Positions 13,654 through 23,160 of a DNA stretch of 23,160 nucleotides are shown in pieces. Where the stretch lies: contig JASJBO010000011.1 of the NCBI GenBank assembly GCA_030066475.1, positions 1 to 23,160 on the forward strand, read 5' to 3'. The notes under the pieces were generated by a model, which saw only the letters and a program-made list of their open reading frames with translations, searched no databases and was not told where the DNA came from. This stretch comes from Myxococcota bacterium (lineage in GTDB: Bacteria; Myxococcota_A; UBA9160; PR03). How positions within the stretch are numbered: the stretch's first letter is position 1; every line of letters starts with the position of its first letter. A program made the position numbers and the translations under genes.

Positions 13654-15186
13654 GTGCGCAATCGTCAGCTGATCCTCGTGAGCGTGCTCCTCGCCGGCGT
13701 GGGCCTCGCGGTGTTCGCCTACAAGCTCGAGGTCGTGGGACTGCCGCTGCTGCCCGCCGCGGAGACCCGCGTGTGGGACGTCGAGGCGCGCGTCGCCTTC
13801 CGCGCGACCGGGGGACCGGCCAAGGTCCTGCTGCGCATTCCGGACGCGACGCCGGGCCTGTTGGTCCTGGACGAGAACTACGTCTCGTACGGCTACGGGC
13901 TCACCACCCAGAGCGTGCCCGGCGGGCGCGCCGCCGTCTGGGCCAAGCGCCGCCCGCGCGGCCGGCAGGCGCTCTACTACCGCGCGGTGGTGGCTCGCGA
14001 GCCGGGGGTCGGCGCGCCGCCCGAGCCGCCCGGCCCTCGCAAGAAGGCGGAGTACGAGGAGCCGTTCCGCGAGGCCGCGCTCTCGATCCTCGACGACGTG
14101 CGCGCGCGCTCGGCGGACGTGGCCACGTTCGTGGTCGAGCTGCTCGAGCGGCTCAGCGACCCGAGCCCCGACGAGGCGGTGAGCGTGGTGCTCAGCCAGC
14201 CCCGGCTGCGCGACAAGATCGACGTCGCCGTCTACCTGCTGGCGGGGGCGCGTATCCCGGCCGAGCGCGTGCAGGGCCTCCGGCTCGAGGAGCGCCGCGA
14301 GGCCCCGATCGAGACCTGGCTCGCCGTGCACGACGGCGAGCGCTGGCTCTACCTCGACCCCGAGACCGGGCGCCTCGGGCTCCCCGACGACGTCCTGATC
14401 TGGTGGCGGGGCAACGACCCGGTGCTGCGCGTCGAGGGCTACTCGGGGCGCACGCCCGAGGTGGAGTTCGCCGTCGTCGAGAGCATCGAGTCGACCCTCG
14501 ACCTGGTGCGAGGGCGCGAGCAGCAGCGCGACGCCGCGCTCTACCGGCTCTCGATCTTCTCGCTTCCGGTTCGCACGCAGGCGGTGTTCTCGGTCCTGCT
14601 GCTGGTTCCCCTGGGTGGCCTGATCGTGGTGCTGGCGCGCAACGTGGTCGGCCTGCCGAGCTTCGGCACCTTCATGCCGATCCTGATGGCGCTGGCGTTC
14701 CGCTCGACCCACCTCGCCTGGGGCATCGGGCTGTTCGTGCTGGTCGTGGCGCTCGGCCTCTCGGTGCGCTCCTACCTCGAGCGCCTGAAGCTGCTGCTGG
14801 TGCCTCGGCTGGCGGCGGTGCTGACGGTGGTGGTGATCGCGATGGCCGCGCTCAGCGTGGTGAGCCACCAGCTGAGCCTGGAGCAGGGCCTCTCGCTGGC
14901 GCTGTTCCCGATCGTGATCCTGACCATGGTGATCGAGCGTATCTCGCTGGTCTGGGAGGAGCGCGGGCCGCAGGAGGCGCTGCGCGAGAGCGCGGGCAGC
15001 CTGGTGATCGCGGTGCTGGCCTTCTCGGTGTTCAGCTCCCCGGTCGTCCGCCACCTGATGCTGGTGTTCCCGGAGCTGCTGCTCGTGATCCTCGCCCTCA
15101 CCCTGCTGCTCGGTCGCTACAGCGGCTATCGGCTGCTCGAGCTGCACCGCTTCCGCGCCCTGAGCGGCGCGGGGGAGGTCGGCTAG
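13654..15186 (+). CDS. Inactive transglutaminase-like domain fused to a seven-helix membrane domain
   Basis: The 510-residue protein has one N-terminal membrane helix (about 5-22), then a periplasmic domain of about 270 residues, then a hydrophobic block from about 298 with around seven helices (starting LSIFSLPVRTQAVFSVLLLV). This is the architecture described for the UUP1-type inactive transglutaminase fused to 7TM. In the transglutaminase part, the position expected for the catalytic Cys appears to be Tyr194 (DVAVYLLAGARIP). The His of the usual HAW motif appears to be Glu220 (ETWLAV), while Asp235 (YLDPETG) is kept. A binding rather than catalytic role follows. GTG 13654 lies 7 bases after the protease stop. 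The domain is likely to recognise the substrate or product of the neighbouring protease and ligase. Confidence 0.85.
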   Translation: MRNRQLILVSVLLAGVGLAVFAYKLEVVGLPLLPAAETRVWDVEARVAFRATGGPAKVLLRIPDATPGLLVLDENYVSYGYGLTTQSVPGGRAAVWAKRRPRGRQALYYRAVVAREPGVGAPPEPPGPRKKAEYEEPFREAALSILDDVRARSADVATFVVELLERLSDPSPDEAVSVVLSQPRLRDKIDVAVYLLAGARIPAERVQGLRLEERREAPIETWLAVHDGERWLYLDPETGRLGLPDDVLIWWRGNDPVLRVEGYSGRTPEVEFAVVESIESTLDLVRGREQQRDAALYRLSIFSLPVRTQAVFSVLLLVPLGGLIVVLARNVVGLPSFGTFMPILMALAFRSTHLAWGIGLFVLVVALGLSVRSYLERLKLLLVPRLAAVLTVVVIAMAALSVVSHQLSLEQGLSLALFPIVILTMVIERISLVWEERGPQEALRESAGSLVIAVLAFSVFSSPVVRHLMLVFPELLLVILALTLLLGRYSGYRLLELHRFRALSGAGEVG

Positions 15187-15187
15187 C

Positions 15188-16153
15188 GTGCTGGGCCGGC
15201 TGCGCCGGCGCGGCGTCCTCGGCATGAACGCCCGCAATGCCGACTTCGTCTCGGCGTTCAACCCGCGCGCGCTCTACCCGATCGTCGACGACAAGCTGCG
15301 CACCAAGCAGATGGCCCTCGAGGCGGGGATCGCGGTGCCCGAGCTGTATGGCGTGATCCGCGCCGGCCACGAGCTGCGACAGCTCCCGCGGATCCTCGAC
15401 GGTCGCGACGACTTCGTGGTGAAGCCGGCGCACGGCAGCGGCGGCAGCGGAATCCTGGTGGTCGAGCGCCGGCGCGGCACGCGCTTCGAGCGCGCCAACG
15501 GCAGCCTGATCGACCTGGACGACCTCGCCTATCACGTCTCGAACGTCCTGAGCGGGATGTACAGCCTCGGCGGACACCCCGACGCGGCGATGATCGAGTA
15601 CCGCGTGCGCTTCGACCCGCTCTTCGAGCAGGTCACGTTCCGCGGCGTGCCGGACATCCGCACCGTCGTGTTCTGCGGCGTGCCCGTCATGTGCATGGTG
15701 CGGCTGCCCACGCGCCAGGCCGACGGCAAGGCCAACCTGCACCAGGGGGCCGTCGGCGTCGGCGTCGACCTGGCGAGCGGCAGCACCGTGTGGGGCGTGT
15801 GCATGGATCGGGTCGTGAGCGAGCACCCGGACACCCTCCACCCGATCGCGGGCCTGTGCATCCCGCAGTGGGCCGAGCTGCTGCAGCTCGCGGCGCGCTG
15901 TCACGAGCTCACCGGGCTCGGCTATCTGGGGGTCGACGTGGTGCTCGACGAGGTGCGCGGGCCGCTGGTGCTAGAGCTCAACGCACGGCCGGGGATCAGC
16001 ATCCAGATCGCCAACCGCGCCGGTCTGCGGCCGCGCCTCGACGCGGTGAGCGCCGAGATCGAGGCGCGCGGCGGCGCGGAGTGGTCCGCCCCCGACCGCG
16101 TCAAGTGGGCGATGGACCGCTTCGCCGCCGCGCGACCCCGGGCGGGAGGCTGA
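15188..16153 (+). CDS. ATP-grasp ligase, alpha-L-glutamate ligase-like (RimK-related)
   Basis: The 321-residue protein has the ATP-grasp pattern. The substrate-side N-terminus GMNARNADFVSAFNPR is characteristic of the alpha-L-glutamate ligase-like family (TIGR02291-type). The ATP Lys79 sits in DFVVKPAHGSGGSGIL with a Gly/Ser-rich loop (82-89), and the Mg-binding LELNARPGISIQIAN has Glu263 and Asn265. Such enzymes join a carboxylate, activated as acyl phosphate, to an amine. There is no signal peptide, so it is cytoplasmic. GTG 15188 follows the 7TM stop by one base and is preceded by GGGGGAGG at about 8 bases, a strong ribosome binding site. It is the last gene of the three-gene operon. The substrate is unknown; family members are only loosely related to RimK. 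Confidence 0.87.
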   Translation: MLGRLRRRGVLGMNARNADFVSAFNPRALYPIVDDKLRTKQMALEAGIAVPELYGVIRAGHELRQLPRILDGRDDFVVKPAHGSGGSGILVVERRRGTRFERANGSLIDLDDLAYHVSNVLSGMYSLGGHPDAAMIEYRVRFDPLFEQVTFRGVPDIRTVVFCGVPVMCMVRLPTRQADGKANLHQGAVGVGVDLASGSTVWGVCMDRVVSEHPDTLHPIAGLCIPQWAELLQLAARCHELTGLGYLGVDVVLDEVRGPLVLELNARPGISIQIANRAGLRPRLDAVSAEIEARGGAEWSAPDRVKWAMDRFAAARPRAGG

Positions 16154-16161
16154 CGCCGGAG

Positions 16162-16176
16162 CCCGGTCCGACCGGG
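16162..16176. terminator. Weak hairpin in the convergent gap after the ATP-grasp gene
   Basis: CCCGGT, loop CCG, ACCGGG form a perfect six-pair stem 8 bases after the ATP-grasp stop, inside the 73-base convergent gap. No T run follows on either strand, so intrinsic termination is doubtful. It could stall the polymerase or protect the 3' end. Confidence 0.3.
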
Positions 16177-16226
16177 AGCGCCGCCCGGCTCGTGCGCTCG
16201 GCGAGCTCGTGGATGGCGAGTCGCGC

Positions 16227-17591
16227 CTACTCGGGGCGCTGCTCGGTCCCGGGCGGTGGCGGGGGGCCGCCGGGAACCAGGTGCACCACCCAACGCGAGC
16301 CGGGCTTGTCCGTGAAGACGGGCCAGATCTCCATCTTGTAGGTCGGGTCGGCTCGCCACTTCGCGACCTCGTCTGGCCACGAGGGGCAGGGCGCCCGGCA
16401 CTCGAAGGCGGGGTCGGTCCGGTAGCCAAAGGCGCCGATCGAGAGCGAGACTGCCAGGAGCGCCCCGCACAGCGGTGCCCGCCAGCGCAGGGCGCCGGCG
16501 CTCGCGCGGCTGTTGTAGAGCATCAGGAAGAGCAACGTGAAGCCTGGCAGCACCGCATAGCGACCCCCCGCCACCCCGTTCTTCGCGCCCAGCGTGGTGA
16601 AGAGGGAGAGCGACCCGAGACAGACGATCAGCAGGCTTCCCGGTGAGCGCAACCTCGCGGGCGCGAGCAGGAACATCCCGAAGGCGATCCCCGCGATCGC
16701 GGCCGCGCCCACCAGCGCGACGCCGAGGGTCGTCGACCCGACGAGCGTGCCGTAGTCGAAACCGACCCGGTCGACGATCGCGTAGACGAGATCGCGGCCC
16801 AGGAGCGGTTGCACGTATTGCGCGTAGAAGGTGTGTGCCGCAGAGCGAACCCAGTCGTAGCCGGCCAGCTTCGACGTGGCCAGCTTGCCCGAGCGGGCGA
16901 TGTGGATCAGAACCAGCCCCTGAATCGCGGACGTGAAGGCCACCACGCCGAGTGCGACGGCGGCACCGCGCGAGCGATCGAACCACCACTTGAGCGCGAA
17001 GCCGAAGGAGAGGAAGGCGGTATAGAGCCCGCTCAGGCCCGCGAACGCGAGGATCGCCGCATAGACCGCCATGCGGCGGATGGAAGCGGCGCGCAGGTCC
17101 TCGAGCAGGATGCACAGCGCGGTGAGTCCGAGGTAGATCTGGGCGTTGATGACGTTCAGCCAGACCTCGCCGAGCGCCGCCGGACAGAAGAGCACGATTG
17201 CGCACGCCACCATTCGGCGCCAACCCGAATCCCACACCGTCGAGCGGCCGAACAGGATGATCGCGAACGGAAGAAGCAGGATTCCGAGCGAGAAGTAGGT
17301 GTAGAACGCCGGCACCCATTCCAGGGGCACGAACCTCGTGAGCGCGCTGGGTAGCGTGGCGACGAGCAGGTAGTAGCCCGCGGCGAAGCTCTCGAGGAAG
17401 AACAGCGCATCCCAGAGGCCCACGTGATAGGCGTATTGGAAGTAGGTGTCGCCCTCCTCGGCCCACAGTCGGGGCCGAAGCAGGAGCTGGGGCGAGCGCC
17501 ACGCCACCAGCGCGCCCACGAGCCCGAGGGCCCCGACCCTGGCAGCGGGCGAGAGGTCGCCTGCTGGCCGCGACGCGTCCCGGTCGCTCAT
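16227..17591 (-). CDS. Polytopic membrane glycosyltransferase-like protein (GT-C type)
   Basis: The 454-residue protein has about ten hydrophobic segments. After the first one comes a periplasmic-loop acidic motif, RLWAEEGDTYFQYAYH (about 41-56), in the position where GT-C enzymes that use polyprenyl-phosphate sugars keep their catalytic acidic residues. A hydrophilic C-terminal domain of about 70 residues, probably periplasmic, ends Pro/Gly-rich. ATG 17591 overlaps the stop of the GT2 gene (ATGA). The pair, a cytoplasmic GT2 making a lipid-linked sugar and a polytopic partner, resembles Gtr-type systems that modify surface polysaccharide on the periplasmic side. Sequence alone does not show the sugar or acceptor. 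The family was not identified by name. Confidence 0.65.
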   Translation of the reverse strand: MSDRDASRPAGDLSPAARVGALGLVGALVAWRSPQLLLRPRLWAEEGDTYFQYAYHVGLWDALFFLESFAAGYYLLVATLPSALTRFVPLEWVPAFYTYFSLGILLLPFAIILFGRSTVWDSGWRRMVACAIVLFCPAALGEVWLNVINAQIYLGLTALCILLEDLRAASIRRMAVYAAILAFAGLSGLYTAFLSFGFALKWWFDRSRGAAVALGVVAFTSAIQGLVLIHIARSGKLATSKLAGYDWVRSAAHTFYAQYVQPLLGRDLVYAIVDRVGFDYGTLVGSTTLGVALVGAAAIAGIAFGMFLLAPARLRSPGSLLIVCLGSLSLFTTLGAKNGVAGGRYAVLPGFTLLFLMLYNSRASAGALRWRAPLCGALLAVSLSIGAFGYRTDPAFECRAPCPSWPDEVAKWRADPTYKMEIWPVFTDKPGSRWVVHLVPGGPPPPPGTEQRPE

Positions 17592-18565
17592 CCGTCCTCG
17601 CCCCTCTCGGCGGTTGCCGGGGTCTCCGCCTCCACCGACCCGATCTGCTCGGCCACCAGGAAGCGCGGCCGCTCCTTCACCTCTTCGTAGATGCGCGCGA
17701 GGTACTCGCCGATCACTCCGAGGCCGATCATCGTCGCGCTGCCCACGATGAGCGTCAGAAGGATCACGGTGGCGAAGCCGCTCACCGCCTGGCCAGCGAA
17801 GTAGCGATACAGCGTCTGCAGGGCCATGCCGGTCGCCAGAACCAGGAACAGCATCCCGCCTACGGTGAGGATGCGCAGGGGGAAGCTCGAGAACGCCGTG
17901 ACGGCCGTGATGCCCAGGCGAGCGCGCGCGAGGAAGGACCAGCTCGACTCGCCCCGCTCGCGGCCCGCGACCGAGAAGGGGACCCGGGCGTGTCGGAAGC
18001 CCAGCCACGCCACCATGCCCCGGAAGAAGAGATTGCGTTCGCCGAGCTCGCGCCAGCGCTCGACGACGGCTCGGTCGAGCAGCTTGTAGTCGGTCGCACC
18101 ACGCAGGTCGGTTCCCGTCAGCCAGCTCGTGAGAACGGTGGCGAGGCGGGAGACGACTCGTCTGGCCCGGGGCTCCCCGTCGCGCGAGACCTTCACCGCC
18201 TCGACCACGTCGGCCGTGCCCGCCAGCCACGGCTCGATCAGGTGGGGGATCAGGCTCGGCGGATGCTGCAGATCGCCATCCATCACGAGCACCGCGTCCC
18301 CTCGCGCCGCCTCGAGCCCAGCTGCCACGGCCGCCTCCTTGCCGAAGTTGCGGCTCAGGCGCAGGCCCCGGATCCCGGACTGGCGCTCGCTGAGCCCGCG
18401 CAGGGCCTCCCAGCTGCCGTCGGAGGAACCGTCATCGACGAAGATGAGTTCGTGACGCAGTCCGAGACGGTCCAGCTCGACCCGCACCGCGGCGCTGAGG
18501 GGCTCGAGCGAGGCGACCTCCGAGTGGATCGGGACGACGATGGAGATCAGGACTCGCTCGCTCAG
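17588..18565 (-). CDS. GT2 polyprenyl-phosphate glycosyltransferase (GtrB/DPM1-like)
   Basis: The 325-residue protein has a GT-A domain followed by two C-terminal membrane helices (about 230-255 and 270-292). Motifs are ISIVVPIHSEV, IFVDDGSSDGS, LSRNFGKEAAVAAGL, the metal-binding VMDGDLQHPP, DYKLLDR and FFRGM, typical of GtrB, ArnC and YkcC-like enzymes that transfer a sugar from a nucleotide donor to undecaprenyl phosphate on the cytoplasmic face. No ATG, GTG or TTG exists near the expected N-terminus. A CTG at 18565-18563 is preceded at 6 bases by a perfect GGAGGA (18577-18572) and gives M-SERVLISIVVP, so I propose a CTG start. The only longer usual start, ATG 18715, would run through the divergent methyltransferase gene. 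It is coupled to the GT-C-like gene. Confidence 0.85.
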   Translation of the reverse strand: MSERVLISIVVPIHSEVASLEPLSAAVRVELDRLGLRHELIFVDDGSSDGSWEALRGLSERQSGIRGLRLSRNFGKEAAVAAGLEAARGDAVLVMDGDLQHPPSLIPHLIEPWLAGTADVVEAVKVSRDGEPRARRVVSRLATVLTSWLTGTDLRGATDYKLLDRAVVERWRELGERNLFFRGMVAWLGFRHARVPFSVAGRERGESSWSFLARARLGITAVTAFSSFPLRILTVGGMLFLVLATGMALQTLYRYFAGQAVSGFATVILLTLIVGSATMIGLGVIGEYLARIYEEVKERPRFLVAEQIGSVEAETPATAERGEDG

Positions 18566-18632
18566 AACGGGTCCTCCGCACTTTGGCGCGACGCGCGCGT
18601 CCCCCGCCCAGCCCCGAGTATACTCGCGCGCG
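18566..18632. promoter_or_regulatory. Divergent promoter region with a palindromic TATACT core
   Basis: The 67 bases between the GT2 and methyltransferase starts contain CGAGTATACTCG at 18615-18626, a perfect 12-bp palindrome and the most AT-rich spot here. It presents a near-consensus -10 element TATACT on both strands (18619-18624 plus; 18622-18617 minus). No good -35 sits at 17 bases on the plus strand. On the plus side transcription would start within a few bases of ATG 18633, which has no Shine-Dalgarno, implying a leaderless or almost leaderless message. On the minus side the leader would be about 45 bases and includes GGAGGA before the CTG start. Confidence 0.5.
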
Positions 18633-19565
18633 ATGAGCGACGAGACCGCGACCGGAGCTGCGCGCCCCGCTCCGGAGGACGTGGAGCACTGCCCGTGCCC
18701 GCTCTGCCATGCCAACGACGCGCTTCCGAGCCCCTACCGGAGCGATCCGTTCGCGGTCGTGCGCTGCGCGCGCTGTCGCCTCTGGTACCTCTCTCCGCGC
18801 CTGCCGAAGGCCCGGATGCAGGCGCTCTACGAGCGCGGCGACTACTACGCGGGCGGAGAGACGGGATACGCCGACTACCCGGGTCAGGAGGAGAGCCTGC
18901 GCGCCACCTTCCGCCGTCTGCTGGCGGCGCTTGCACGGCGCGGCCTGACCGGCGGGTCCCTGCTCGAGGTCGGATGCGGCTACGGCTACTTCCTTGCGGA
19001 GGCCGAGGCCTTCTTCGAGCGGCGTGAGGGCACCGAGTTCGCGCCCGAGGCGATCGAGCGGGCGCGCCGCCATGCCGATCGCATCCACCCGGGAGGCCCG
19101 GAGGTGCTCCCCGACGCTCGCTTCGACTGCATCGTCGCCATCCAGGTGATCGAGCACGTCTACGAGCCGGTGGGGTTCCTGCGCGGGCTGCTCCGCTCCC
19201 TGCGCCCCGGCGGCGCGATCGTGCTCGCCGCACCCGACATGGGCAGCTTCTGGCGCCATCTATCGCAGTCGCGCTGGCCCTCCTTCAAGTACCCGGAGCA
19301 CGTGGCGTTCTACGATGGAGCCACGCTGCGCGCGCTGATGGCGGGCGTCGGTGTCACCGGGCTCGAACGGATCCCCTATCCACATGCGTTCCCGCTCCGG
19401 GAGGTGTGCCGCAAGCTCCGGCTGCCCGCCGTCGCCGCTCTTGCGCGCGGCTACCTGTGGATCCCCCGCACCACCGTGGCCATTGCCGGGCGCCTGCCGG
19501 GGGCGTTCGCGTTCGGTGACGTTCCTCGAGAAGCAATGGTCCGCGTCTCGAGGGGGAGGCCCTAG
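18633..19565 (+). CDS. SAM-dependent methyltransferase with N-terminal zinc ribbon
   Basis: The 310-residue protein begins with a zinc-knuckle pair, C22-x2-C25 and C45-x2-C48 (CPLC and CARC), followed by WYLSPRLPKARMQALY. A class I methyltransferase domain follows, with motif I LLEVGCGYGYFL (about 111-122), FDCIVAIQVIEHV (motif II region) and LRPGGAIVLAAPD. This zinc-ribbon plus Methyltransf_23 layout is common in methyltransferases of surface-glycan and natural-product clusters. A C-terminal tail of about 90 residues holds a helix-rich region (LREVCRKLRLPAVAALARGYLW). The ATG at 18633 follows the palindromic -10 by 8 bases without a ribosome binding site. Divergence from two glycosyltransferases suggests a role in glycan decoration; the acceptor is unknown. 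Confidence 0.84.
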   Translation: MSDETATGAARPAPEDVEHCPCPLCHANDALPSPYRSDPFAVVRCARCRLWYLSPRLPKARMQALYERGDYYAGGETGYADYPGQEESLRATFRRLLAALARRGLTGGSLLEVGCGYGYFLAEAEAFFERREGTEFAPEAIERARRHADRIHPGGPEVLPDARFDCIVAIQVIEHVYEPVGFLRGLLRSLRPGGAIVLAAPDMGSFWRHLSQSRWPSFKYPEHVAFYDGATLRALMAGVGVTGLERIPYPHAFPLREVCRKLRLPAVAALARGYLWIPRTTVAIAGRLPGAFAFGDVPREAMVRVSRGRP

Positions 19566-19575
19566 AGCAAAGGCC

Positions 19576-22170
<2,595 letters not shown>

Positions 22171-22294
22171 CGAGTTCTCCTGGGGTTCCGAGCACCGTAG
22201 CCGACGGCCTCCCCCGTGCGCTACCGCTTCGGCCAGCGGGCGCCCGAACTCGAGTTGCCCCCGGGGCGAGCCCTGGGAGCGCCCTGGAGCACCG
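22171..22294. other. Divergent intergenic region between PBP1A and gshB
   Basis: These 124 bases contain the ribosome binding sites of both genes (AGGAG for PBP1A, GGAG for gshB). They also hold a perfect 10-bp palindrome AACTCGAGTT at 22247-22256, about 38 bases before the gshB start. I could not find a convincing -35/-10 pair on either strand. Promoters must lie here unless each gene has an unusual one. Confidence 0.4.
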
Positions 22295-23160
22295 ATGTCC
22301 CTCGGTCTGCTGTTCGTGATGGACCCGATCGGTTCCATCGACATTCACAAGGACACGACCTTCGTCCTGATGCTGGAGGCGCAGCGGCGGGGCCATCGCG
22401 TGTTCTGCTGCGGCCTCGAGGACCTCTCGGTGGACGGCAGCCACCCGGTGGCCCGGGCGCGTCCCGTCACCCTGCGGCGCGAGGTGGGCAACCACGCCGA
22501 CCTGGGCGACCCCCGTACCCTCGTCCTGGACGACGCCTTCGACGTGGTCTTCCAGCGCAAGGACCCGCCGGTCGACGCCGACTACGTGACCGCCACCCAG
22601 GTCCTGATGCTGTGTCAGCGGGCCACGGTGCTGAACCGGCCGGACTCGGTGATCGCCTGCAACGAGAAGCTCTACAGCCTGGGATTCGCCGATCTGATGC
22701 CGGAGACCCGCGTCTCGCGCCGCATCCCCGAGCTGATCGACTTCATGGCCAAGCTGGGCGGCGAGATGATCGTCAAGCCCCTGTCCGGCAAGGGCGGCGA
22801 GGGCATCTTCCACGTCCGCAACGACGACCGGAACCTGTTCTCGATCCTCGAGCAGATCACCGGCTTCGGGGCCCGCTGGGCCATGGCGCAGCGCTACCTG
22901 CCCGCCGTGCGCGAGGGCGACAAGCGCATCCTGCTGCTCGAGGGGGAGCCGCTCGGGGCCGTGCTGCGGGTGCCCGCCGAGGGCGAGACGCGGGCCAACT
23001 TCCACGTCGGCGGCCGCGCGGCGCGCGCCCAGCTGGACGACGCCGACCGGCGCATCGTGGAGCGGCTGGGGCCGGCCCTGGTGCGCGACGGGCTGTTCTT
23101 CGTCGGGATCGACGTGATCGGCGGCCTCCTCACCGAGGTCAACGTGACCTCCCCCACCGG
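22295..23160 (+). CDS. gshB: Glutathione synthetase (3' end cut by the window)
   Basis: This ATP-grasp enzyme joins gamma-glutamylcysteine and glycine to make glutathione. The visible 288 residues (E. coli GshB has about 316) start MSLGLLFVMDPIGSIDIHKD and continue with FQRKDPPVDADYV, NRPDSVIACNEKLYSL, the ATP-binding MIVKPLSGKGGEGIFHV, AQRYLPAVREGDKRILLLEG, and the metal-site FVGIDVIGGLLTEVNVTSPTG at the edge of the window. All match the proteobacterial GshB order. ATG 22295 has GGAG about 6 bases upstream. The frame is open to the end of the window. It is divergent from the PBP1A gene with 124 bases between the starts. Confidence 0.94.
   Translation, partial: MSLGLLFVMDPIGSIDIHKDTTFVLMLEAQRRGHRVFCCGLEDLSVDGSHPVARARPVTLRREVGNHADLGDPRTLVLDDAFDVVFQRKDPPVDADYVTATQVLMLCQRATVLNRPDSVIACNEKLYSLGFADLMPETRVSRRIPELIDFMAKLGGEMIVKPLSGKGGEGIFHVRNDDRNLFSILEQITGFGARWAMAQRYLPAVREGDKRILLLEGEPLGAVLRVPAEGETRANFHVGGRAARAQLDDADRRIVERLGPALVRDGLFFVGIDVIGGLLTEVNVTSPT

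Noticed and set aside
18566..18715. N-terminal extension of the GT2 protein to ATG 18715
   Set aside because: It would overlap the divergent methyltransferase coding region by more than 80 bases and adds non-homologous sequence before the GT2 fold.

Overview
The window is 23 kb of very GC-rich DNA from a Gram-negative (diderm) bacterium. It is densely packed, with many start/stop overlaps of the ATGA and TGATG type. A GspA/GspB pair, a class A penicillin-binding protein, glutathione synthetase and lipid-linked-sugar glycosyltransferases all point to a diderm outside the Gram-positives. A deltaproteobacterial-type lineage (Myxococcota, Desulfobacterota or a relative) is my guess from style and gene content only. 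No rRNA, tRNA, CRISPR array, insertion sequence or phage gene is visible, and no gap between genes exceeds about 210 bases.

Layout. 1-582: tail of a membrane-anchored, Pro/Ala-rich, coiled-coil protein. 715-1569 (-): type II pantothenate kinase (coenzyme A synthesis). 1681-4520 (+): GspA/ExeA-like ATPase and its partner GspB. 4646-7985 (-): four-gene unit made of a rhomboid protease, a 42-residue small ORF, a DUF4097-type beta-solenoid protein and a secreted M20 peptidase, behind a recognisable promoter at about 8148-8176. 8197-10291 (-): coupled trio of endonuclease III, Nudix hydrolase and luciferase-like oxidoreductase. 10331-10966 (+): small alpha/beta hydrolase. 10975-12204 (-): soluble histidine kinase without a partner regulator. 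12258-12920 (+): HAD phosphatase. 13086-16153 (+): three-gene operon of an exported retropepsin-like 'zinc protease' family protein, an inactive-transglutaminase/7TM protein and an ATP-grasp ligase. 16227-18565 (-): polytopic GT-C-like protein and GT2 glycosyltransferase, divergent from a SAM methyltransferase (18633-19565, +). 19576-22170 (-): PBP1A, divergent from gshB (22295 to the window end, partial).

Two things stand out. First, the protease/7TM/ATP-grasp operon belongs to a conserved gene neighbourhood proposed from comparative genomics to make or process a peptide or amide modification; its product here is unknown. Second, an interspersed repeat occurs five times (594-703, 4524-4645, 6113-6186, 12921-12995, 20737-20838). 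Four copies start within about 25 bases after a stop codon, in the same direction as the gene they follow. One of these also encodes the start of the next protein. The fifth sits in frame inside the PBP1A gene and adds about 33 residues to a linker. The copies keep a hairpin although its bases differ, and they share an open frame coding for a short Arg/Leu-rich amphipathic peptide.
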